DNA of 64,000 nucleotides from Pictodentalium vernedei (lineage: Eukaryota > Mollusca > Scaphopoda > Dentaliida > Dentaliidae): contig CM062289.1 of NCBI GenBank assembly GCA_031216915.1, forward strand, positions 449,196,866 to 449,260,865. Reading direction: 5' to 3'. The position numbers were made by a program, and so were the translations under genes. Position 1 is the stretch's first letter, and each line of letters begins with the position of its first letter. Below the pieces are notes generated by a model. It had not been told where the DNA came from. It made no database searches and worked only from the letters and a program-made list of their open reading frames with translations. Shown in pieces: positions 10,797-22,346 of the stretch.

Positions 10797-10930
10797 AATT
10801 CAAAAACTAAGTAGCTCAAAAAGAAATATTTTTCAAAAAATGTCAACAAAACTAAATAATGTGATCCCGGTCACATATAGCTCGTCCAATGAGGGCTCAC
10901 ACGATATGGTTTTGTTGAAAGTCTTGTCTT
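10797..10930. mobile_element. Relic of MITE family F
   Basis: TCAACAAAACTA...GTGATC and GGCTCACACGATATGGTTTTG match the family F core with a decayed left arm. Confidence 0.6.
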
Positions 10931-11063
10931 TGTAAAAAAACTCAAAAACAATAAGTAAAATATTAAATTTTGATATCCTGTGCGTTAGTAAAGCGTTAAG
11001 ACAAATAACTTAAGTGCACAGCTGCTCACGATATCATGGTGTTTGTCATTCTACCTCGACGTG

Positions 11064-11415
11064 GGGGCACGATGGCGCTGTGCACTATGGCGTACTACAG
11101 GTCGAGGCTACACCCGTCTTCAACCAATTCTAACCCTGCTTGTGCGGAGTCAGTACGTTAGGGAGTCCGACAGTTGCTCGGTGGCTCTCTCTGGGTACCT
11201 CGGCTTCCTCCACACTTTAAAATCAGTTGGGTTAAAAATCAACCCAATTCAACTGGGTTGAGTGAATATGAACCCAATTGGGTTCATATTCACTAAACCC
11301 AATTGATTTGGGTTGATTTTTAACCCAACTGATTTAGAGTGCACTCATAATATAAAACTGTGCGACATGAGGTGACCCTGGCTGTTGAAACGTGTCGTTA
11401 AACCTCAATAAAATT
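11064..11415 (+). mobile_element. SINE-I, 5'-truncated and interrupted
   Basis: GGGGGCACGATGGCGCTGTG through GGGTACCTCGGCTTCCTCC, then the MITE at 11211-11342, then TGCGACATGAGGTGACCCTG and AATAAAA. The tRNA head is missing. Confidence 0.82.
11211..11342. mobile_element. Palindromic MITE family I, copy 1
   Basis: Almost the whole 130 bp is one palindrome: AATCAGTTGGGTTAAAAATC at one end, its complement at the other, and GAACCCAATTGGGTTC in the centre. It splits a SINE. Copies at 11861-11993 and 52639-52775. Confidence 0.88.
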
Positions 11416-11420
11416 TAAGC

Positions 11421-11860
11421 CTCGAGTTCCAAAATACAACCGTTGCCAGTTACTGTAGCAGCGTTAGTGTCATTAAAATTGTTTTGAAATAGGGGGGTAT
11501 TATAGAAAAGGTGGATATAAATTTATTTGCTGAGTTTACAATAACCTGAAATTTAACTCATCAATAATTCATGAAATTCAGTCGTAAATGTCAAATAAGT
11601 ACCACAATATGAAGGAAGACCACCATCAAGAATGGAATATCGGGTAATTTGAATGGAATATTGGGTAATTTGTAGTCAGCAGTATCAGCAAATATGGAAC
11701 AGGCAGCCTTAATAAGGAAAATACTTATACTGACTTGCGATTTATGGGCAGAAATTCAATGGATTTCACTCCTGTATTGACGGATAAACAATATACGTGT
11801 CTGGCCAATTTAAACTTGGTTCTAGTACGGGGGGAGGGGGGACGTATTCATGAAGTCCAC
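11421..11860. other. Unassigned, no features seen
   Basis: A GAATGGAATATTGGGTAATT-type short direct repeat lies near 11630-11660. No exon evidence. Confidence 0.5.
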
Positions 11861-11993
11861 CTTACAATCTAAAATCGGTTAGGTTAAAAATCAAGCCAAA
11901 TCAGCTGTGTTGAGTGAATATGAACCCTATTGCGTTCATATTTACACAATCCAGTTGATTTGGGTTGATTTTTAACCCATCTGATTTTCGAGT
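11861..11993. mobile_element. Palindromic MITE family I, copy 2 (diverged)
   Basis: Same layout as 11211-11342 (AATCGGTTAGGTTAAAAATC to GATTTTTAACCCATCTGATT), but the arms now mismatch at many sites. Confidence 0.8.
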
Positions 11994-12118
11994 GTTTATA
12001 CATTCCTGCCTGAAATACCTAAACTGATCCCTGTAGTCTCATCCTGACATGTCTGGGGTCATTTTGCTCTGGTTATTCCTTTATTTTAAAGGTAGTTTAG
12101 TCTTCAAACGGCACTCAG

Positions 12119-13316
12119 GGTGCTCCAATTGGTATGAGAAGTTAATTTGCATCTCCGGATAAAATCCGGGGCTTTCACCAATGGAGACAATTTATTTATT
12201 TATTTATTGATGTTTAAGGTCACATATTTATGCACAATGGCTAATCATGACCGTGACAGTTTTAAGGGTGCAGGAAGCCGGAGTACCCGGAGAGAACCAC
12301 CGAGCAACGACGAGCAGCTGCCAGCTCTCCAACATCGTAACTCCGCACTGCAGCACAGGCAGGGTTAGATTGGTTGAAGACATGCGTATCATCGACGTGC
12401 AGTACGCCTTAGTACACGGCGTCATCGTGCCCCCATGTGGACAATGGAGATGAAGTGTCTTGCCCAAGGACACGACGCGGTTGCCGCAGGTGGGATTCGA
12501 ACCGAGGACCACTCGGCTTGCAGCCTGCACCTCTACCTACTGAGCCACCGCGCTCCCACCAATGGAGACAACATTTTTAAGCCAATAAGAGATGAAATGG
12601 AGTGGACGGAACTATTTTGTCTCCCACCAGTTTCATTCAGCCTGGCTACTCTAGTGGGCGGGGTTTCGACCTATGAAGGTGGTCGGCCTGTCTACTTGAT
12701 AACCGGGCCTATGTTCCGGGACAAGTGACCGTTTTTCCGCATCTCGAGTCATTTTAACTGTACCACGAAACTGGTGCTCCAATTGGTATGAAAAGTAAAT
12801 TTGTATCTCCGGAGAAAACCCGGGACTTTCACATATGGAGACAACATTTTTTAACCCAATAAGTGAAATGAAGTGGAGGGAACTATTTTGTCCCCCACCA
12901 ATTTTATTTAGCCTGGGTACGCTAGTGGGCGAGGTTTCAACCTACAAACGTGGCTAACCTGTTTACTTAATAACCGGGCCTATGTTCTGGGAGAAGCGAT
13001 CGTTTTCCACATTTCGAGTCAATTTAACTGTACCACGAAGCTTGTGCTCCAACTGGTATGAGAAGATAATTGTATCTGCGAAGAAAACCCCGATCCTTCA
13101 TTTACGGGGGCAAACATTTTTTAACCCAATAAGACATGAAATGAAATTGAGGAACTATTTTCTTCCCCTCCATTTCATTTATCCTGGGTTACGCTCGAGG
13201 GCGGGGTTTCGACCGATGGAGGTGGTTGGCTTGTTCTCTTGATAACCGGGGCCATATTTTGGGAGAAGCGATCGTTTTTCCCATTTCGAGTCAATTTAAC
13301 TCACCCACGAAGCTGG
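12119..13316. repeat. About 270-bp tandem repeat, 3 copies
   Basis: Units begin TGCTCCAA-TGGTATGA at 12121, 12775 and 13045. Spacing is 270 bp between the last two and 273 bp for the first after removing the 381-bp SINE insertion with its target copy. Shared blocks: CCAATAAG, CTAGTGGGCG, TTTCGACC, ATAACCGGG, TTTCGAGTCA. No conserved reading frame. Confidence 0.9.
12191..12557 (-). mobile_element. SINE-I, full length, with 14-bp target duplication
   Basis: ACCAATGGAGACAA at 12177-12190 and 12558-12571 flanks it exactly. The tail (TTTA)n is at the low end and the tRNA-like head (GGATTCGAACC complement of the B box; TGAGCCACCGCGCTCCC) at the high end. It interrupts only the first unit of the 270-bp repeat. 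Confidence 0.95.
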
Positions 13317-13615
13317 TTAAATCAAGAGAGAATGTCCAGTGATCAAGGGCTCGTATACTCAAGATAGAAAAAAGTCCATGACTTTCAAGGATTTTTCTTA
13401 AGAATTTAAAAGTACTTTCTAGAACCTTCATCTAAAACAATTTTGATCACCTCTGTACATGTATACATAGAAGCTAACAATTGTTATAAATTAACTCAAA
13501 CAAACCAGTAGTAGTATAGCTCGCACGTTTCTACCCTCCATCAGGTGGATCTCACGATACGCACTACTACCAGTAAATAAGCAGACGTTGCGACTACGGT
13601 ACGTAATATTACGTG

Positions 13616-13853
13616 CTCCGACTTTGGGCCCGAGCGGCCACCTTTTCGTCCAGGAACATGATACTTCATAACTTCATTAAATTGGATGGATGCTAAGTGC
13701 ACGTGTGCGGTAGACCAATCAATATTTGCAACGTGCAGCCACAAGGCTGCACGTTGCAAATATTAATTAGTCTACTCCAAAATATTGAATATGGACTCTT
13801 TGTGTTGCTGTCATTGAACTGATATGGAAAATACCACCAGGGTTCAAAGGGCT
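13616..13853. mobile_element. TTAA-type MITE family D, copy 1
   Basis: Right end CCACCAGGGTTCAAAGGGCTAA. The core palindrome 13720-13769 (AATATTTGCAACGTGCAGCC and complement) is near perfect; the left end is decayed. Confidence 0.75.
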
Positions 13854-13867
13854 AACGATTGCGTTTA

Positions 13868-14109
13868 TTTATTTATTTATTTATTTATTGGTGTTTAAGG
13901 TCACATATTTTGCACAATGGCTAATCATAACCACAACACGAGTATCAACTCAAGGCCAGGGGGTGAGCGTTTATAAGCCATGTTGCCCATTTTAGAGAGG
14001 GTTTGCACCTCCCAAGCATTGGTGACTGGGTCCTATTTTCCCAGTAAAACAGAGCCTGTTTACCGCAGTGCACCGGCACTGCTTCACTTCCCGGGGTTCC
14101 CACGGGGAA
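13868..14109 (-). mobile_element. SINE-II, with 14-bp target duplication
   Basis: AACGATTGCGTTTA at 13854-13867 and 14110-14123. It shares the tail of SINE-I (GTGTTTAAGGTCACATATTT, TGCACAATGGCTAATCAT), but the body differs (CCAAGCATTGGTGACTGGG, CAGTAAAACAG). It inserted at the edge of MITE D. Relatives at 16690, 38886 and 43470. Confidence 0.9.
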
Positions 14110-14123
14110 AACGATTGCGTTTA

Positions 14124-14860
14124 ACGTCGCCAAAACCTAATTCTTCGGGACGTTAAAACGCCACTATAACTGTGGTCGGAAAGGGTTAAGTTACAGAATG
14201 TATAGGATAAGAAAGGGGTGGAGATCTACCTGTACTTTCACCTTTATAACCAACAGCAATAAGGATCCTACAAGCAAATTTGCTAATCATGGAACACCGC
14301 GTATTCTACCTGGTGAGCCATCATTAGCAGATTAGATTGTTAAGTCAAGTTTCGAAAGAAGAAGCATTCAAGAATACAGATAAATTTGGCCACGAAAATG
14401 GTGTTCGAAATGGAACTAAATGGTAGGATGGCAGCTCAAGAATTCTCATTGTGCTCAGCAATATCACTGTGGAAAATTCTACAACCAATTCGTTGTACAT
14501 AGGACCCCTCCCAGAACTTGCATGAAATATCGCTGATTGTAGCCCGGTGATTTGGAACATATACATGCACAGCCAACATAAAACGTGCATTTCTATATCC
14601 TTTCCACAACCCATTAAAAAAATTCAGATTTTCCTTAACTTTCCAGGTCCTGGAAAATAAAATTCCACTTTTCCAAAACTTTCCAGGAGTCTCCATGGAT
14701 TGTACAAACCCTGGTGTAACTCCAGAACATATCCACTTTTAAAAATTAAACATTACTAATCACTTTTCATTTATTATCATTTCTCGAGAAATTCCTCTTT
14801 TGATGATAAAAATATAAATTGATAAAAATATATCGACCTGCATTAGAACTTGGAGGTTTG
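14124..14860. other. Unassigned, with TTTCCAGG-type repeat relic
   Basis: ACTTTCCAGGTCCTGGAAAA and ACTTTCCAGGAGTC at 14637-14690, ending near AAACCCTGG, resemble the end of a TAGGG/CAGGG-type transposon. A tRNA-like fragment lies near 14300-14325. No gene support. Confidence 0.4.
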
Positions 14861-14861
14861 G

Positions 14862-15071
14862 TTTGGTTCCGGTATTGGCAGCGAACCGGAAAATCTAACC
14901 GCATCCTCCCCCCCCCTTAACCCCCTCCCCACCAAAAAAAAAAACCCAGAAAGAATAACAACCAAAAAAAACCCCGCTGGCAGTACGGTTTTACTGTGTT
15001 TGGGCATGACCTGATCGAATTATCTTTACTGGGACGGAACTGTACCAATAGCCCCTATGGATTCTCGTCAC
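14862..15071. repeat. Repeat family CC, partial
   Basis: TTACTGTGTTTGGGCATGAC, CTGATCGA and GGACGGAACTGTACCA-type blocks match 33040-33180. It contains C-run and A-run simple sequence at 14905-14945. Confidence 0.6.
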
Positions 15072-15300
15072 TTACCAAACGCAGACGATATCAAAATTTA
15101 TTATTTTAAATATCATTTTTTTAAAATTTTTCAAAAAATTTCAACAAAACCATATCATGTGACCCCTCGTTGGAACTAGCTCGTTCCAACGAGGGGTTAC
15201 ATGATATGGTTTTGTTAAAAATTTTTGAAAAGTAATATTTTTTTCAACTGCTGAATTTGCTTGCATATTACACGGGCGAACACGTCGCATTCTCTACCCG
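15072..15300. mobile_element. Hairpin MITE family F
   Basis: CCAAACGCAGACGATATCAA at the left and ATATTACACGGGCG toward the right as in 58458-58698. The core palindrome is ACCATATCATGTGACCCCTC GTTGG and complement. Confidence 0.82.
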
Positions 15301-15537
15301 AATTATTTTCTATTTTTATACCACAATTAAACATGAATTGTGTTAACGGAGCTGAATTTTTTTTTCAGCGTTCTGTTTACATTCTTGCTTGACACTGCTT
15401 TGCCTTGAAGCATTTCATTCACGTCATAACGTCTCTCGGATACGTACCGACTAATCAGATATGTTCTTACAATACGTGACGTTAACAAGTACTTGGAAGC
15501 AAACATCTTTTTTAAACATATTTTTTAAAAATAATAT

Positions 15538-16016
15538 TAGGACTGTCACGATTTTTAAATTTAGGAATCGATTAATCGTCGCAAATAATCGATAATAATC
15601 GATTATTCGTATCTAGATGACGCCCCCTCTCTTTGAAGCCGTTAAAAATGAAGTTCAAATCAGATGACCTACCCCAAGTAACCAATGAAGGCTATCCTCT
15701 TTTAGGTACATTCAAAGCTATGATGTTCTGAACTTTTTGAACCGTCAGTGTGATAATCAAGACCAATCGTCAATTGCGAAAAGTTCAGAACATCAAAGCT
15801 TTGAATGTTCCTTAAAGACAAATGCTTCTAACGGCTTCTTGAGATTTAACGTCGACGTTCTTGATCTTTTACCTTAAGAAACAATAGTTTTTTCATCAAT
15901 TTTTTAAAACATTATTAAACGTCTAAAACGGGGTAAAATTTACCGATTCTTAGACAACGAAAAGTACTAATCGATTTCGTCGTGACCGATCGACAATCGA
16001 TGAATCGTGACAGTAA
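15538..16016. mobile_element. hAT-like MITE, 479 bp, with 8-bp target duplication
   Basis: Ends TAGGACTGTCACGATT and AATCGTGACAGTA are inverted. AATAATAT at 15530-15537 and 16017-16024 is an 8-bp duplication, the hAT hallmark. A central imperfect palindrome carries ATGTTCTGAACTTTTTGAAC and GTTCAGAACATCAAAGC. The sibling is 56442-56977. Confidence 0.92.
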
Positions 16017-16096
16017 ATAATATTAAAGAAATATAGGTTCAGATATTCAATAATTGTGTGCTTTGAGACGTGCTTTGTGTGCTTTTATGTCAATTC

Positions 16097-16620
16097 TCAA
16101 AAGACCAATTCCCCTTAGACCAACTACATACTGTTATTGATTAAGGGTTGATTAAGGATAATTAAGAAAACATTTATTGACAGATAAGCACTTTATTTGA
16201 TAAAAAAAAATATTTATACGCATAACATACAAAAATATAGGTTTATAAAACATTTCAGTTTATAAAATATCAACAGGCCAGAAAAAAGCAGACTATCATC
16301 TGAAAAAATGAGGTCCCCAGAGGGTGAATTTGGTGATGCTACCCTGCACCCTCTGTGAACCTCAATCTGAATTAAGGTCTCAAACATAAACAGAAAGAGG
16401 TACCCAGAGGCTAAACTGATCCACTGTATGGGATAGCATCAGCAAATTACCTCTCTGGGAAACTCATTCTGCAAATTGACAGACTGCTTATTTTCAGGAT
16501 TGAATATCAATAACATTAAATACATTTATAAATATTTATAAATATATCAAATTATTGATATAGAATTATTTTAAAAGTAGAACGCATGAGTTGGTCTAAG
16601 GGGAATTGGTCTAGTGGGAA
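16097..16620. mobile_element. MITE family E, copy 1
   Basis: Inverted ends GACCAATTCCCCTTAGACCA and its complement with AGTGGGA. The interior carries AGGTCCCCAGAGGGTGAATT and TACCCTGCACCCTCTG. Copy 2 is at 27605-28035. Confidence 0.85.
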
Positions 16621-16689
16621 TGAACCGAGAAGATCACCTTAGAAATTCTTCATTCTTCTCTTGGCATTTGAATGTATTTGTGTTATGAG

Positions 16690-16930
16690 CGTTAAAGATC
16701 ACTACGCATCTACGGCTATATCACGACCACAACACAAGTCTAATCTCAAGTCCAGTGATGCTTTATTACTGTGCGAACCACTTTACAGGACTTCACACAC
16801 AGGCGTTGGTCAACAGGCATTATTTTACCACTAAAACAGGACTTGTTACAAGAGCAAACAAATACAGCTCCACTTCCCAGCGTTCCCATGGGAAGGCATT
16901 AAATTGTAGCGTCTGGAATGGTACAATGGA
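16690..16930 (-). mobile_element. SINE-II relic
   Basis: CACGACCACAACAC, AATCTCAAGTCC, CACTAAAACAGG and TTCCCAGCGTTCCCATGGG match the SINE-II body; the tail is lost. Confidence 0.6.
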
Positions 16931-16939
16931 TGCAACAAG

Positions 16940-17447
16940 TAGTCACTGCTAAAAATGTAGGCGCAGGTTATACAGAAAGCTCAGTCTGTCCTCGCACCAA
17001 ACTTTTGATGTAAACTATCGTCTCATATTTGCAGTTCCACAAACATGTTAAGCAAACAAGACACAGCTTCTAGTCCAGTGAGTATAGTATGCTGGACTGC
17101 CATAAAGCCAGGACAACACAACTTCAGATTTTAATAGAATACGGGACGAGCAAAAACGAAGCATAACTTATCCTCTCGGAGACCATTCGAAGGATCTCAT
17201 TATTTTCTTGAGGATAATACACCAAAGCAACAGTGAACTAATTCTCTTTTGGAATTTATCCCCAATTAATGAAACTTGTAATGCAATCTCCGGCTAACCT
17301 AATTTCTTTTACAAAATAATCACTGTTTGTGTCTTTCTATACAACACCATTAATCTGTTATTTCTTGTAAATCAACAGTTTTTATTCCGAATTTGATCAT
17401 TTATGACCAACAGAATTAAACTGAGATTCTACGTAATTATTTATTCT
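16940..17447. other. Unassigned
   Basis: An acceptor-like CTCATATTTGCAG at 17029 is followed 43 bp later by a GTGAGT, but the enclosed frame is too short to support an exon. Confidence 0.4.
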
Positions 17448-17690
17448 TGACCCTTTTCCAATCGAAGACAATAGCAAAATATATTGTTTTAAATATTATT
17501 TTTTCAAAATTTTCAAATAAATTCTACAAAACCATATCACTTGACCCCTCAATGGAACGAACTCATCGAGCTCGTTCCAATGAGGGGTCACATGATATGA
17601 TTTTGTTAAACTTTTGAAAAATACTTTTTTTCTACTGCTAAATTTTAATTTGATGCAGACGGGTGTGGCCCATTAGTGAGGTTAACCCAT
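17448..17690. mobile_element. Hairpin MITE family F
   Basis: AAAACCATATCACTTGACCC and GGGGTCACATGATATGATTT form the core palindrome 17537-17611 with scattered mismatches. Confidence 0.8.
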
Positions 17691-17812
17691 CAGCAAACAT
17701 AAGGCGAATTTTTTTTTATAAAAATGGTTTGGTTCAAGTTACATGACAGATCATTAAGGTCGATCAGCCGGGATTTTTATTTATTGTAATATTTAATTTT
17801 TTAATACGATCG

Positions 17813-18038
17813 CTGAATCTTTTCCTAACGTAACTGAAAAAACGCTAGTGCTATCGACAAAAATCCCCATTCAAATTTTATGATTTTTGTTTTACATTTT
17901 TTGTCTCAAAAACATAGCTTATGACCCTCATTGGGGCGCGTTTGTTGAGTTGGTTTCAATGCGTGCCATACGTTATGTTTGGGGGGCAAAAAGTGAAAAT
18001 GTTTACGTTATTGAAGAAATCATTTTTGCAAGTCTCGT

Positions 18039-18069
<31 letters not shown>

Positions 18070-18450
18070 TTGATGTTTAAGGTCACATACTTAATGCATA
18101 ATGGCTCATCGTGGCTGTGACAGTTTTATAGGTGGAGGAAGCCGGAGAACAACAGAGCATCGACGAGCAACTGTCAGATCCTCAACATGCAAAGTCTGTT
18201 CTAGCTCCGCCCAAGCAGGGTTACAGCGGTTGAAGACATGTGCACCATCGACGTGCAGTACGCCTTAGCACACGACGACATCGTGCCCCCAGGTAGGCAA
18301 CCGGGATAAAGTGCCTTGCCCAAGGACACAACGCGGGTCGTCCCGGACGCGAATCGAACTCGGGACCTCTAGCATAGAAGTCCAACAGTCTTCTACTGAG
18401 CCACCGCGCTCCCCAAGTTTCGTTTGCTTTTAGGGTTATGTAAAGGGTTA
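17813..18450. mobile_element. Family A MITE split by a SINE
   Basis: Left part 17815-18040 (TTTTCCTAACGTAAC, TTTTTTGTCTCAAAAACATA) and right end 18414-18445 (TTGCTTTT, GTAAAGGGTTAA) match the family A layout. The SINE 18041-18413 lies between. Confidence 0.82.
18041..18413 (-). mobile_element. SINE-I in a MITE, with 12-bp target duplication
   Basis: CAAGTCTCGTTT (18029-18040) and CAAGTTTCGTTT (18414-18425) flank it. The MITE consensus at that point is CAAGTGTCGTCTG, so the duplication is read directly from the interrupted element. Confidence 0.92.
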
Positions 18451-18689
18451 AATGTGTAGCCTATATTAGAGAGTATACAAATGTTTGAAGCCAGTACCGT
18501 TAGTACAGGCAGATATTGTGTTAAATGGACATTTTTTTGTCATGAAATCAGAAAAGATTACGTTCGGTCATGAACATTAGGATCGCCAGGAAACCTGATC
18601 CATTCCATTTTTATTCCTCCCCATAGAAGACAAATACAAGAAGCGATACTCACAGAAATTGCAATTCAAAATTAAAATAAATGGCCCAA

Positions 18690-18800
18690 AACAAATGGCC
18701 TCTCGTCGAGCTCATTACAATGAGGTGTCATAAACTATATTTATGGGCCAAAGAACGAAAATTGTTATATGTTTAAAACGTTTCTATGACGACTCGACGA
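18690..18800. mobile_element. Relic of family A core
   Basis: TCGAGCTCATTACAATGAGG then TGTCATAAACTATATTTATG: one arm survives. Confidence 0.55.
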
Positions 18801-18867
18801 AATATGATAGCCCAGATCAATTGTCGATTTTTATGAACATACGGGTTATTAAAACAGTAAATTAACC

Positions 18868-18965
18868 TGGGCGGAATATTCTGTCGAAGCGACCAGATCA
18901 TTCAGGTCCCCGCTGGCGTCGTGTTTGATCTGGCTGGTCTGGTCTAGTCTCAAGAGACTGATTGG
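18868..18965. repeat. Repeat family M with GTGTTTGATCTGG
   Basis: GGGCGGAAT...GACCAGATC and GTCGTGTTTGATCTGG match 57432-57540 in opposite orientation. Imperfect inverted arms are present. Confidence 0.55.
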
Positions 18966-18969
18966 GTAC

Positions 18970-20300
18970 TACTGAAACTACTGCGACAACTCAAGAAAAA
19001 CCAAAGATTTCCTCACTACACCCACCAAACTGTCAAGGTGATAGCTAAAAGTCGGGATTTTCTTGTTTAAAAGTGTAAATATTTTCGATAATATTTCTGC
19101 CAGGGTTAAATGTAAAGCGTAAAGAGAGGTCTGTGACGGACCCTGAAAACAGATTTGTCAAACTAACGTTAATTCAAGAGCTTCTAAATGAAGTGTGAAA
19201 TTTAATGTCCATTATGGCGCTCTTGTTGAACGCCACATGGGCTATCTGATAACAGATCAGTACTAAGAGAGACAATATTCTCTCCGGTTATCATTATCTG
19301 GGTAATTAAAGCCAGTTAAAATCTAATTTTTGGAAACCAGTGCATCACACATGTTCTGGACACACACCCATATTACGCATCTATACTGTCTCCGAAATGT
19401 CAAAAGGGTTTACCTCAAACAAAATTCGCATTTATGTCTCTACCCATATCGAATTACAAAACACTCGTTAAATCAGAATTAATATGTTTAAACTTTGCGT
19501 TCCGACTGTATAAAGAGTGAAGCAAAATTCTGAGGTAGCCAGTTGGCCTGAAGGCACTCAGAGAAGGCCCGAGTTTAGCCTTGGCCGTCGAGGGTCATAG
19601 GCACCGAGATTGAAAGTCCGCGTATTGTCGTAACCCTGTGAGGGCTGTAAGGAACCGACAGTAGTTTGTTAACGGTTGCGAACCGTGGTGGCATAGTAGC
19701 CAAAGAAGTTAGAGCTGTAACGTTGAAGTATAGAAACCATATTAAGAGCTTGAGTAAGCGCTTGAATAGCTCGCGAGTTAAGATAGTTTTAGGCGGCTCG
19801 AGAATTGGTGATGTTGAGAACACTTTGCAGAATATTTTATGTAAGCTTTGTTAAGTATATATCTAAAGGCGAAGAATAACTTAACCCCGTGAGAGCCAGG
19901 CAAGGCGCAAAGTGATGGTGAACTGTGGTAGACGCCGATTGAATTGTGATTGAACTGTGAGAACGCTAATAGAGTCACACAAGCAGAACATTATATGTGT
20001 TAAGCCCGAATGAATCAGGAATCCTAGAAGTCCCAAGCGAATAGGGCATTGATAAGGTGGCAAGGTTTACGTTCGAACTGGGGTTCAGACGACAGTCACT
20101 GGCTGTCGGCTGAGCACTGATAAGAACATAAATTTTCCTCCATCTTTCCGAACATCAGTATAACCCCTGTAATCCTGCGACACAAACATCTTATAGCTTA
20201 CTTCGGGCTTGAAATACCATAAACAAATTTCAATGAAATAATTATTAGAATCAGTTCGCCGCGGCGGTGTTCACCATCTAAGCGCGCGATACGATAATAC
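18970..20300. other. Unassigned 1.3-kb stretch, mixed composition
   Basis: 19560-20100 is unusually G+C-rich for the window, with no repeat match. An open frame at 19666-19854 (+) has no ATG and is not identified. On the minus strand 19205-19305 an acceptor-like ATTACCCAG leads to 31 open codons; weak. Confidence 0.35.
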
Positions 20301-20306
20301 TTCGAT

Positions 20307-21161
20307 CAGCACAGGGTTCATACAAAATTATCATTTTGAAATTCAAGGACTTTTGGTTGAAGGTTTTTTTAGGGCCACATGTATAAATTTAGGGTCACTC
20401 TTTAACTAATTTGAAGTTTGATTCGAATTCGATTCGTTTTCATCAATTCGATTCGATATTTGGCTCGATCAAAATCGGTAATTCGCAGATCCCTACTCTC
20501 CGGTCACTATTAGCACCACCCTGACTGCCAGGGACAGCGTAATAATTAAATCTTCGCAAAAAAATTCTGCATGCAAAAATATGATTCTTGACTATTTGCT
20601 GTTTGTAGCATTTACTTGTTCCAATCATTCTGCGATACATCAAAACAATGATAACAATATAATTTGTCCCCTGAGTGGAACAAGGCACCATCTGCAATGC
20701 CTTAGCATTGCAGATGGTGCCTTGTTGCACTCAAGGAACAATATATAGTCTTTATTAACGGCATGGGCAAAAATGAATGAGGATGTATTTTTTTTATTCC
20801 TCTCAAAACAGATGTTTTCCGATGTTTAGGGTCTCGTAAACCTCCCATTGATTGCACTGCCAGAGAACATTTAGAGAAGAGCACTCTTTGTGTTGTTAAC
20901 AAAACTTAATTTATGGAATTTACTTCAAAACATACATACCTTATGCTTAATAATCACATTACTAATACTTCCAATGAACAAAGCATGCACCCTGCCCACA
21001 TAACAGGTGCCCGCACTGCAGATACAGTAGAAGAATTTAAGGACGTTTTAAGGAAGTTTGACAATTTTAAGGGTTTTGCAAGGCAATTAAAGGGTTTAGG
21101 GCCTTTGTTAGGGTCAACGTTGAAAATTCAAGGACTTTTAAAGCCTGTATGAACCCTGTAG
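20307..21161. mobile_element. Possible element with ACAGGGTTCATACA ends
   Basis: ACAGGGTTCATACA near 20309 and TGTATGAACCCTGTA near 21147 are inverted, each next to a TTCAAGGACTTTT block. CAGGG ends suggest a hAT-like relic. It encloses 20405-20496 (GATTCG-rich, ending CGCAGATCCCTA, like 39852-40439) and the hairpin at 20664. Confidence 0.6.
20664..20741. repeat. Bare hairpin, family X type
   Basis: Stem base TTGTCCCCTGAGT and its partner ACTCAAGGAACAA, tip AGGCACCATCTGCAATGC and complement, loop CTTA. The base matches other X hairpins; the tip does not. Confidence 0.8.
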
Positions 21162-21285
21162 CAACTGCTTTAGTAACCTCTAACACTTGGTGTAGTTATG
21201 ATAGATAATTGGAAAGAAGCCCCCTTCTGTAGTAAAATCTTAGAAACGAGTTTTGTAAATTAGGTCTGGACGAGGCTTTGACGAG

Positions 21286-21352
21286 TTTGTTTGTTTTGTT
21301 GGGGTTAGCGACAATTTAAACAGTCAGGGTCACATCATGTAGGAGAGTTTAA
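21286..21352 (-). mobile_element. SINE-I 3' end fragment
   Basis: GTTGGGGTTAGCGACAATTT and AGTCAGGGTCACATCATGTA are the SINE tail; it abuts the minisatellite. Confidence 0.7.
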
Positions 21353-21357
21353 CGGTG

Positions 21358-22172
21358 TCATCCCAACAAGATGAATCCCCAATAAGACGAACTGGTAAAA
21401 TATCCCAATAAGACGATCCCAACAAGACGAACTGGTAAAATATCCCAATAAGACGATCCCAACAAGACGATCCCAACAACACGAATCCCAACAAGACGAT
21501 CCCAACAACACGAATCCCAACAAGACGATCCCAACAACACGAATCCCAACAACACGAATTGGTAAAATATCCCAATAAAACGATCCCAACACGACGATCC
21601 CAACAAGACGATCCCAACAAGACGAATCACAACAAGACGATCCCAAACAAGACTATCCCAACAAGACGAATTGATAAAATATTCCAACAAGAGGATCTCA
21701 ACAAGACGATCCCAACAAGATGATCCCAACAAGACGAATCCCAACAACACGAATTGGTAAAATATCCCAATAAGACGATCCCAACAAGACGAATCCCAAC
21801 AACATGAATTGGTAAAATATCCCAACAAGACGAATCCCAACAAGACGAATCCCAACAAGACGATCCCAACAAGACGATCCCAACACGATCCCAACAAGAC
21901 GATCCCAACAAGATGAATCCCAACAAGACGAATCCCAACAAGACGATCCCAACAAGACGAATCCCAACAAGACGAATCCCAACAAGACGACCCCAACAAG
22001 ACGAATCCCAACAACACGAATTGGTAAAATATCCCAACAAGACGATCCCAACAAGACGAACCCCAACAAGACGAATTGGTAAAATATCCCAACAAGACGA
22101 TCCCAACAAGACGAATCCCAACAAGATGAATTGGTAAAATATCCCAACAAGAGGATCCCAGCAAGACGAATA
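21358..22172. repeat. 14/15-bp minisatellite CCCAACAAGACGAAT
   Basis: About 50 units of CCCAACAAGACGAT or CCCAACAAGACGAAT, with a recurring TGGTAAAATAT spacer making longer blocks. Two units recur inverted at 22731-22795. Six-frame reading gives long open frames rich in L-L-G-S-S-C-W-D, which reflect the repeat, not a protein. Confidence 0.95.
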
Positions 22173-22346
22173 ATTTTTTTCTCATCAAATATGGGGAAAA
22201 TTTACTTTAAAAAGAATGTGTATATTACAATGTATGCCATTTGAAGTACTTTAGGGTTTTATGCGTGTGTTTGGGACTTTTGTTGATAAAAAAAGATTCA
22301 AGAAACTGTAGCAAATAGCGTCTTGTAACAAAATGTGGCGCCTCTG

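Noticed and set aside
14246..14313. Exon with acceptor AACCAACAG and donor CCTG|GTGAGC
   Set aside because: TCTACCTGGTGAGCCATC is a decayed tRNA-like SINE end (compare TCTACCTACTGAGCCACC).
19666..19854. Open frame vaguely like an esterase-type block of LINE ORF1 proteins
   Set aside because: No ATG, preceded by a stop, and the similarity is from memory only.
21358..22172. CRISPR-like array
   Set aside because: Repeats are contiguous 14/15-mers with no unique spacers, in an animal genome.
21330..22188. Frames up to 276 codons rich in L-L-G and C-W-D across the 14/15-bp array
   Set aside because: Simple consequence of repeat units lacking stops; no start context or conserved frame.
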